From IMG/VR virus record IMGVR_UViG_3300034071_002652, positions 1 through 64,000 of that record: a stretch of DNA of 64,000 nucleotides; one strand, given 5' to 3'. Of this stretch, positions 58,203 to 64,000 are shown piece after piece. The stretch is from a virus. The stretch's first letter is position 1; the number at the start of each line of letters is the position of its first letter. The notes below the pieces were generated by a model that was not told where the DNA came from, ran no database searches, and worked only from the letters and a program-made list of their open reading frames with translations. The position numbers were made by a program, and so were the translations under genes.

Positions 58203-58789
58203 TTTCTAACATTTACAGTTGAGTAAAACCTTCTTTTATCTTGATCATAAAGGGTGGAGATTGAAATATAATTGTATTTTGGATCGGTAAGAATTTTCCA
58301 ATGAGAAGGACTATCCCGATATTGAGTTAGAAACATACTTTCTTGGGTTTCATCAAATCTAAAATTGTATGCCACACATTCTCCAATACCGTTGTATCCG
58401 TAATATTCAAATCTTTCAGATAATGTTAAGTTACCTTCACTATGTGAAACTTTTGCATTTTTAACTTGCCATAAGTTGTGAGGATGAGTTAAGAGGATAA
58501 ACATAGAAGAATCATAAGATAATGTACTCAAATTCAAATCTCTCCTTACTTTGTTCAAGTGGTTATGAAAATTCAAACTCATTTGATGACAGAGTGAATC
58601 GATATTAGTTTTATTAGGATCCAAGTTACGGGTATTTGAGATGATGTGAGGATGTTCTTCACAAGGAACAATAATCGTGTCTTTCCCCTCTAATTCAAAA
58701 CAGGTGTAGATCTTTGGAGTCATACCTGTGATTTGGGATTTCATCGATAACGAGAAGAACAAAAGAGGGATGAGGGTCAAAAATTTCAT
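58199..58789 (-). CDS. secreted CAP-like protein
   Basis: The 196-residue protein has a signal peptide (MKFLTLIPLLFFSLSMKSQ), a spacer with two cysteines, and a CAP-like domain: FHNHLNKVRRDLNLSTLSYD, AKVSHSEGNLTLSERF, GIGECVAYNF and YRDSPSHWKILTDPKYNYIS. It is more complete than copies A and A'. It lies in an operon with copy A. Confidence 0.75.
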   Translation of the reverse strand: MKFLTLIPLLFFSLSMKSQITGMTPKIYTCFELEGKDTIIVPCEEHPHIISNTRNLDPNKTNIDSLCHQMSLNFHNHLNKVRRDLNLSTLSYDSSMFILLTHPHNLWQVKNAKVSHSEGNLTLSERFEYYGYNGIGECVAYNFRFDETQESMFLTQYRDSPSHWKILTDPKYNYISISTLYDQDKRRFYSTVNVRK

Positions 58790-58839
58790 GTGTTATCAAA
58801 ATTTTTACGAATATACAACCGTTTTTATAATTATACAAC

Positions 58840-58846
58840 TATTTAT
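58840..58846 (+). promoter_or_regulatory. TATTTAT box
   Basis: TATTTAT followed by TGAGAAAATTCAGT leads to the ATG at 58861. Confidence 0.45.
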
Positions 58847-58860
58847 TGAGAAAATTCAGT

Positions 58861-60543
58861 ATGAAAAAGGATATTATTGTTGAAATCAGTAGAATTAAAG
58901 AAATGATGGGTTTGATTTCAGAGCAACAACAACCCTCATTCGGAAGTAAAGAACAAACTAAAGTAAGTACAAAAACCTCAACAGAAAGTTTAAAAATAGA
59001 CGTAGGATCTAATAATTTTGAACAAGGTAAGTATAAATTTACCTCTTTATCTCCAGAGTCTCAAGAAAAAATTAAAACTGGTTTAGAAAATATAGCCCGA
59101 TTTTTAAAAGAAAATCCAAACGCTAAAGTAACCATAAACCTCGAGGTTGGTGAATCGGCGGTTACTAATTATGATAGAGAAAAATGTCCACCAAAAGAAT
59201 ATACTGATCGTTGTAGAATGGAACCGGGCGCATTAGCAAAAGCAAGAGCACAGACCTTAGTTAATTATCTCAATGAGATATTTGATAGTTATGTGACAAA
59301 TGGCATTATCAAAACAAAACCGATAATCCCTCAACCTAAAACAAACGTAGAGTTAGGTACACAAAAACATAAGTACGATAGAACTAAAGAAGAAGATCGA
59401 AAAAACGCAAATGACCCGAAATATAAAGAGGATCAATATATAAAATTCGATATCAGTGTGGAGTCAATAAAAACCGAAGATGTATATGAAGATACATGTT
59501 TGATTGATTTTGAGATTGATGTAAGTTATTATAAAAAGTATGACAGTAAATTTCCTTGTCGAGGGGGACATTCATGTGATGAGGCTAAGTTTCAAGTATT
59601 CATAAATGAAACTTTGATAGGTGTGGCTGATTTAAATAATGGTTCAGGAAAAGATGTGGGTGGAGATAGAGTTGCTAAACTAAAAGTCACACCTGACTTA
59701 GTAGAACAAATAATGAAAGGTTATTACTTCCAAGATAATGAACGATTGGTTTTATTTACTAAATGTATGTCAAATAATTGTCATACTAGTACACAAGAAG
59801 TCAAATTATCTAATAAAAAGGGAGAAATACTTTATCACCAATGTGTCAATCCAAAGGCTGATAGAGGTAATAAAGAAAATAAAATTTTAGCAGTAATGGA
59901 TAAATGTGGTAATGTAATTCAAAATTACACCGCAACTAAAGAGGAAATGGATAAACTTGTCGATACGGAGAAAATGGTATCTAGATATGGTGGTGTGGAA
60001 GGGTATGAAAATTATAGGAGTGAAGAAAAACAAGACTTTGTGGAAAAAGTTGAAAATACAGAAAGTACCGTAATATTCCCTAATCCCGTATTGTTCGATA
60101 TTGTTTCAGATAAATCAGTCATGAAAGTAATTGGTAATAAATTAGAAGGAAGTATATTACTACTTAATGTTAAGAATAACAGTGAAGAAGGTTATAGTGT
60201 TAAATTAGGTGTTGATAGAGTTTCAGAAATGTATGTTATAAAACCCGGACAAGAACTCAAAACAAATGTTAGGTATAAAGAAATCAAAGTTAATGAACAA
60301 AGGAAGGACAAATTTTTGAATGTCTTAAGTACCTTATATGGTGAGGGTAAAGATAGAGAGATAATACAAATAACTGAAGGTCCATTTAGAGGATATTACT
60401 TTTTTAAACAAGGTAGACAAAAAGCAGAAATAACATTCAGCGGAAAAATTGAGGGTGTAATTCCTGATAATGAAAGAGTCAATGGATATACTTTCGTTGA
60501 TAGTAATTCACTTATTAAAGTTACTTATATAGGTAGTAAATAA
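58861..60543 (+). CDS. virion-type protein with packaging leader and OmpA-like domain
   Basis: The 560-residue protein begins MKKDIIVEISRIKEMMGLIS and then EQQQ, the clearest EIxRI leader. Residues 60-150 resemble an OmpA-like domain (LKENPNAKVTINLEVGES, AKARAQTLVNYLNEI). The rest is beta-rich with six cysteines around 210-330. ATG 58861 was preferred over TTG at 58846, which lies in the promoter-like box. Confidence 0.7.
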   Translation: MKKDIIVEISRIKEMMGLISEQQQPSFGSKEQTKVSTKTSTESLKIDVGSNNFEQGKYKFTSLSPESQEKIKTGLENIARFLKENPNAKVTINLEVGESAVTNYDREKCPPKEYTDRCRMEPGALAKARAQTLVNYLNEIFDSYVTNGIIKTKPIIPQPKTNVELGTQKHKYDRTKEEDRKNANDPKYKEDQYIKFDISVESIKTEDVYEDTCLIDFEIDVSYYKKYDSKFPCRGGHSCDEAKFQVFINETLIGVADLNNGSGKDVGGDRVAKLKVTPDLVEQIMKGYYFQDNERLVLFTKCMSNNCHTSTQEVKLSNKKGEILYHQCVNPKADRGNKENKILAVMDKCGNVIQNYTATKEEMDKLVDTEKMVSRYGGVEGYENYRSEEKQDFVEKVENTESTVIFPNPVLFDIVSDKSVMKVIGNKLEGSILLLNVKNNSEEGYSVKLGVDRVSEMYVIKPGQELKTNVRYKEIKVNEQRKDKFLNVLSTLYGEGKDREIIQITEGPFRGYYFFKQGRQKAEITFSGKIEGVIPDNERVNGYTFVDSNSLIKVTYIGSK

Positions 60544-60555
60544 TAACTTCATCAT

Positions 60556-60885
60556 TCAATCATCGCAACAAGTCTCTAAAAAATTTTTGTGAGTTTCCTC
60601 AGTAATTCTATGAAGTTCTTTCAAAAAAACTTTTTCTTCTTTTTTGGATTGTTTACGTGCTTTACGCTCTTGTCTTTCCCACTGATTATTGAATCTACGA
60701 ATTTCTGCGTCAGTCATCAAACATTCACTTCCTTTAAAAACCTCAACCCCATCAGGATACCCATCAACACCATACTTGATGAAAGATTCTCCTTCATCAA
60801 CACGTGATCGATTTACGGTGTTTTTAACACCAACACAAGACGTTAAGATTGTTACCGACAGGAGGATGTAAACTAATTTTTTCAT
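60556..60885 (-). CDS. putative lipoprotein, paralog of 61710
   Basis: The 109-residue protein has a lipobox (TILTSC, Cys17) and a conserved domain NRSRVDEGESFIKYGVDGYP through DAEIRRFNNQWERQERK shared with the gene at 61710, followed by a divergent charged coiled-coil tail. A TATATTTG box precedes it. Function is unknown. Confidence 0.75.
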   Translation of the reverse strand: MKKLVYILLSVTILTSCVGVKNTVNRSRVDEGESFIKYGVDGYPDGVEVFKGSECLMTDAEIRRFNNQWERQERKARKQSKKEEKVFLKELHRITEETHKNFLETCCDD

Positions 60886-61114
60886 TTTTATGAGTTCATT
60901 CGTTTCACAAATATAGTGAATATTATCTACTATTCCAAATCAAGACGTTGACAATCAAAAAATTTATAGATTCAGTAATAAACCCAAAATTATTCCATTA
61001 CTCATTCAAAGAGAAGAAATCAAAAAATAGACTCGATTGAATAGAATATACATGTACCTAATTTATTTTTTGGTAAATACGAAATGTGTACGGCTCATTG
61101 GTAATTAGGTTGAT
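60886..61114. other. intergenic region with a host-type promoter
   Basis: The only recognisable element is a TATATTTG box on the minus strand (60908-60915) before the lipoprotein gene. I see no gene or structure in the rest. Confidence 0.5.
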
Positions 61115-61639
61115 TTATTCGAACACAGTAAAAGTCGCGCATAAGACCCATTTGTTTCTTGCTGCAGGATCATATTTCATTTTATATAGTACGATAAAAG
61201 TTTGATAATCCCAATCATCTCGTTTGGACCATTTTTTATCACTTATCATGACATAATAGTGACCTTTTGGTGAGTTTTTCCAACGAGTAAAAAATTCATA
61301 AGCAATCTGTTTCGGGTCAACATACTGACTTGAAAAATCATAAGGACTATATGTTGCTAAAAAGTTTTCAATATTTGTTGTTGTGTGAGGAAAGTAACTT
61401 CCTGTGTACATAAGATCATCAACACATCTATCCAGGTGTTCAAGGGGATTAATAAATTTCGTGACATCTGTCTCAATAGTAACTTTATTTAAATCAGACC
61501 TCTGATGAAGGCGAATACTGTCTCTATCATGATTGAGTAAAATATTGAAGTAGTAATTTACAGAATCAATATCTGATTGAGATTGAGAAAAGACACATAT
61601 TGGTGTCAACAGAAAAAAAAGGCAGATTAAATTTTTCAT
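61115..61639 (-). CDS. secreted protein, remote CAP-like
   Basis: The 174-residue protein has a signal peptide (MKNLICLFFLLTPICVFSQ) and the CAP-like pattern of an N-terminal helix (SVNYYFNILLNHDRDSIRLH) and a late YEFFTRWKNSPKGHYYVMIS segment. Sequence similarity to the three other CAP-type genes is weak, so the call is tentative. Confidence 0.6.
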   Translation of the reverse strand: MKNLICLFFLLTPICVFSQSQSDIDSVNYYFNILLNHDRDSIRLHQRSDLNKVTIETDVTKFINPLEHLDRCVDDLMYTGSYFPHTTTNIENFLATYSPYDFSSQYVDPKQIAYEFFTRWKNSPKGHYYVMISDKKWSKRDDWDYQTFIVLYKMKYDPAARNKWVLCATFTVFE

Positions 61640-61709
61640 ATTTTAAATAAATGAAGGAACTTACAGTCATCAAAATAATAAAATTAATGTTTGACAATAC
61701 AGTTACTTG

Positions 61710-62030
61710 TTATTCCGATTTTTTGAATTGTCTTGTGGTTTGTCTAGTTACTCTTTTTATTTTTCTTTTTATTTTATTCAGTTCTTTGTTTTTTTCTTTT
61801 TCAAGTCGACGTTCTTGTTTCTCCCATTTTCTGTTAAATCGACGAATCTCTGCATCTGTCTTTAAACATTCACTTCCTTTTAAAACCTCAATCCCATCAG
61901 GGTGTCCATCAACACCGTACTTGATAAAAGATTCACCTTTTTCAACACGTGCTCGATTTACGGTGTTTTTAATTCCGACGCAAGAAGTTAAGAATGTTAC
62001 TGACAGGAGAATGTAAAGAATTTTTTTCAT
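61710..62030 (-). CDS. putative lipoprotein, paralog of 60556
   Basis: The 106-residue protein has a lipobox (TFLTSC) and shares NRARVEKGESFIKYGVDGHP and DAEIRRFNRKWEKQERR with the protein at 60556. The C-terminal tail is a strongly basic coiled coil (RKIKRVTRQTTRQFKK). The two lipoproteins alternate with secreted CAP-like genes, again indicating local duplication. Confidence 0.75.
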   Translation of the reverse strand: MKKILYILLSVTFLTSCVGIKNTVNRARVEKGESFIKYGVDGHPDGIEVLKGSECLKTDAEIRRFNRKWEKQERRLEKEKNKELNKIKRKIKRVTRQTTRQFKKSE

Positions 62031-62053
62031 TTTTGAAAATTAAGTTTATTTAG

Positions 62054-62443
62054 TGAAGGCGGGCGGACTCGAACCGCCGTCCCTAGTATCTCAAACAGAG
62101 AGTACTACACGTTTAGGTCATTATTAATTCACAATAATCCGAAATATCTGAATTCTCACACCGTTCAGCCACGGTGGTAATACTTTAAGATGTACTACAA
62201 CCTTTGGTTATTAAGGTAACCAACCTTCAGTGGACTTCTGTTCATAGGTATATGTCCTGACCGACCCGTAGGTTTTCGGAGCCTTAGGCTGCGTAAACCT
62301 CTTCAGTTTGGATCAAACCAATAGACTGAAGTTTTGCGAAAGTTTCGCCAGTTGTTTTTGAAACCGTAGATTAAAGTGATAGATCTCATCTCACTACGTG
62401 CACTCTGTGCCTGACCATACCGGTCAAATCCAAAATCGCCCCC
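62054..62443 (-). ncRNA. ssrA: tmRNA
   Basis: The 5' GGGGGCG pairs with 3' CGCCTTC, including the G3-U70 pair that marks alanine charging; the T arm GGCGG TTCGAGT CCGCC and discriminator A follow. The tag frame runs from 62349 down to 62287 with TAA at 62284-62286. It encodes 21 residues beginning GETFAK and ending TEEVYAA. Bacteroidota tags known to me also start GE but are about 9 residues and end ALAA. Pseudoknot-like GC stems flank the tag. No CCA is encoded. Confidence 0.9.
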
Positions 62444-62448
62444 ATAAT

Positions 62449-62470
62449 ATCAAAGAACACTACAAATATA
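62449..62470 (-). promoter_or_regulatory. stable-RNA promoter with boxA-like element
   Basis: On the minus strand TATATTTG, TA, then GTGTTCTTTGAT lies five bases before the tmRNA 5' end. Confidence 0.65.
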
Positions 62471-62518
62471 CATATTCTTTTTAGATAAAATCAAATTTTC
62501 AAAAAAATATTCTACAAG

Positions 62519-62552
62519 TTTGTTAATAAATAGATTTTTTTTGATATATTTG
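62519..62552 (+). promoter_or_regulatory. host-type promoter
   Basis: TTTG at 62519-62522 and TATATTTG at 62545-62552 precede the ATG at 62557 by four bases. Confidence 0.6.
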
Positions 62553-62556
62553 TATA

Positions 62557-63342
62557 ATGAAACAACAAGATTTAGATTTTTTCAAAACACTACTCAGTGT
62601 CCCATCTAAAACTTATCAAGAAGATCTGATGGTGAGTTTCATCACGGATTTTTTGTATAGCAGAGGATATGAATTTTACACGGATGATTTATCAAATATC
62701 TATGTAACCAAAGGTATTGCAGAATATTATCCTTGTTTTGTATCCCACCTCGATACTGTACATTCTATGACCCCTATCCGAGTTGTAGAAAAGATGTTAC
62801 CAAATGATAATGGAGAGATGAAACTTGCTTTGCAGGGGTACTCCATGTTTAATGATCAACATGTCGGTATTGGTGGTGATGACAAGTGTGGTATTTATGT
62901 GTGTTTGAAGTTACTCGAATCTTTGGATAACGTCAAGATTGCCTTTTTTGTGTCCGAAGAAGTCGGATGTATCGGATCCTCTGAAGCGGATAATTACTTT
63001 TTCTCCGATGTCGGATATGTGGTTCAGTTTGACGCTCCTTCGAACTATATGGTGAGTGAATATTGTTCAGGTGTCCAATTGTTTGACCGTAACTCTGAAT
63101 TCTTTACTCGTATGGAACCCGTCTTAAGTGAAACATTCAATCCTGAATTCAAGTTACAAAAACATCCTTATACTGATGTGAAGGCCCTTAAGGAATTATT
63201 CCCTCACATCAACATGATTAATCTATCTTGTGGTTATCACAGGTATCATACACCTAATGAATATATCATTGTTGAGGAAGTCGAGAATGCTGTTAATACA
63301 GGTATTGAAATCTACGATAAGTTAGGATGTGAAAGGATCTAA
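62557..63342 (+). CDS. M20-family peptidase-like protein
   Basis: The 261-residue protein follows peptidase T/M20 organisation: FVSHLDTVH (His and Asp ligands), GGDDKCGIYVCLKLL (bridging Asp), FFVSEEVGCIGSS (catalytic Glu pair), DVKAL, and YHRYHTPNEYI (late His). It is shorter than usual, as the dimerisation domain is reduced. It is expected to cleave di- or tripeptides, possibly recycling amino acids. It has a host-type promoter. Confidence 0.85.
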   Translation: MKQQDLDFFKTLLSVPSKTYQEDLMVSFITDFLYSRGYEFYTDDLSNIYVTKGIAEYYPCFVSHLDTVHSMTPIRVVEKMLPNDNGEMKLALQGYSMFNDQHVGIGGDDKCGIYVCLKLLESLDNVKIAFFVSEEVGCIGSSEADNYFFSDVGYVVQFDAPSNYMVSEYCSGVQLFDRNSEFFTRMEPVLSETFNPEFKLQKHPYTDVKALKELFPHINMINLSCGYHRYHTPNEYIIVEEVENAVNTGIEIYDKLGCERI

Positions 63343-63349
63343 AGAAAAA

Positions 63350-63370
63350 AGTGGGATTTCTCCCACTTTT
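63350..63370. terminator. bidirectional terminator
   Basis: AAGTGGGA and TCCCACTT pair around TTTC, flanked by A and T tracts, between convergent genes. Confidence 0.85.
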
Positions 63371-63372
63371 TT

Positions 63373-64000
63373 TTATCTCTTTTTTCTTAAGGTCACTTTG
63401 TCCTCTTTCATATATAGTTCGTATTTTTTATCAAGAACTATATTTTTCCTTAACACATTTTCGGATATAAAATCTTCAATCTGTTCTTGTATTGCTCTTT
63501 TTAGGGGTCGTGCTCCGAATTCCTCATCATATCCAATTTTTGAGATATGTTTGTATATACTATCATCGAAGTTGATGTAATAACCAAGTTCATCTAATCT
63601 ATCTTTGAGTTGAACAAACTCGATCTCAATAATTTTGTGAATGTCGTTTTCATTTAGAGAATTAAAGAGAACGATCTCATCGACACGATTCAAAAACTCA
63701 GGTGAAAAGTAATTTTTGACTTCTTTTTTTAGAATATCCCTTTTTATTTCCTCTGTGTTTGCAGCTCTTGATGCTGTATTGAAACCAACACCTGTTCCAA
63801 ATTCCATCAATTTTTTAACACCCAAGTTGGAAGTCATAATGATCAAAGTATTCTTGAAGTTGATGTGCCGTCCTGTGGAGTCGGTGATGTATCCGTCATC
63901 CAAGATTTGTAACATCAAAGAGAATATGTCTTTGTTAGCCTTTTCAACTTCATCAAACAAAATAACAGAATATGGTTTATTTTTAACTTGTTCTGTTAGT
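63373..64000 (-). CDS. ClpC/ClpA-like AAA+ ATPase, N-terminal part cut by window edge
   Basis: The visible 209 residues are the C-terminal half of a Clp-type D2 domain: VILFDEVEKANKDIFSLMLQ (Walker B), TLIIMTSNLG (sensor 1), SPEFLNRVDEIVLFN (arginine finger region) and GARPLKRAIQ (sensor 2). The gene is open to the right edge. A ClpP-binding loop would lie beyond the edge. Such unfoldases are rare in phages; beside a tmRNA it may serve degradation of tagged proteins. Confidence 0.9.
   Translation of the reverse strand, partial: LTEQVKNKPYSVILFDEVEKANKDIFSLMLQILDDGYITDSTGRHINFKNTLIIMTSNLGVKKLMEFGTGVGFNTASRAANTEEIKRDILKKEVKNYFSPEFLNRVDEIVLFNSLNENDIHKIIEIEFVQLKDRLDELGYYINFDDSIYKHISKIGYDEEFGARPLKRAIQEQIEDFISENVLRKNIVLDKKYELYMKEDKVTLRKKR

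Noticed and set aside
1672-58846. T4-type late promoters (TATAAATA)
   Set aside because: The recurring box reads TATTTAT toward the gene it precedes; TATAAATA would face the other way, so it is not the T4 late element.
1-64000. Transposons or IS elements
   Set aside because: No transposase-like ORF or terminal inverted repeats with target duplication were seen; the only mobile genes are HNH and GIY-YIG endonucleases.

Overview
The window looks like part of the genome of a large AT-rich tailed phage that infects a Bacteroidota, probably flavobacterial, host. The phage side is supported by two lysis-type cell-wall enzymes, a tape-measure-like protein, a collagen-like and LamG tail module, HNH and GIY-YIG homing endonucleases, small holin-like membrane proteins, about 20 tRNA genes and a tmRNA, with genes packed on both strands. 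The host side is supported by TAnnTTTG promoters, absence of clear Shine-Dalgarno sequences, and several secreted proteins ending in type IX secretion (T9SS) sorting domains. An integrated element or a bacterial contig carrying a prophage is not formally excluded.

Layout. 1-5000: small genes, a packaged-nuclease candidate and a class II tRNA-synthetase-like enzyme. 5200-15850: a secreted protein and an 11-gene glycan island (several glycosyltransferases, a DegT-family enzyme with His at the PLP-lysine position, an RmlD-like reductase). 15950-22430: a secreted M43 metalloprotease and other T9SS-type or lipoprotein cargo. 22430-26740 (minus): GAF protein, nucleotidyltransferase, HAD enzyme, cyclic-phosphate-type receiver protein, membrane proteins, thioesterase, dihydrofolate reductase, two tRNAs. 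26800-39510: amidase, HExxH protein, M23 peptidase, RmlC, tape-measure-like protein and three large proteins with a shared N-terminal signature. 39577-55600 (mostly minus): homing endonucleases, tail module, SET protein, tRNA clusters, TilS, RNA-repair-like enzymes and a putative nuclease effector. 55690-62030: two OmpA-like plus-strand proteins interleaved with duplicated CAP-domain and lipoprotein genes. 62050-64000: tmRNA, M20 peptidase and the C-terminal part of a ClpC-like ATPase.

Three genome-wide patterns stand out. First, more than a dozen proteins begin with a short amphipathic leader ending in an (I/L)xE-type site, often of the form EIxRIxxLMG followed by E(Q/S). This resembles T4-type capsid-targeting propeptides and suggests a cohort of packaged proteins. 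Second, two promoter classes are visible: host-like TAnnTTTG, and a TATTTAT box just upstream of structural and small genes. Third, every main tRNA or tmRNA transcription unit starts with a TAnnTTTG box followed at once by GTGTTCTTTGA, which resembles the rRNA antitermination element boxA.

The tRNA set includes a CAU tRNA beside tilS, a Thr-anticodon tRNA with a long variable arm, and several irregular tRNAs. All functions are read from sequence by eye, with no database search.
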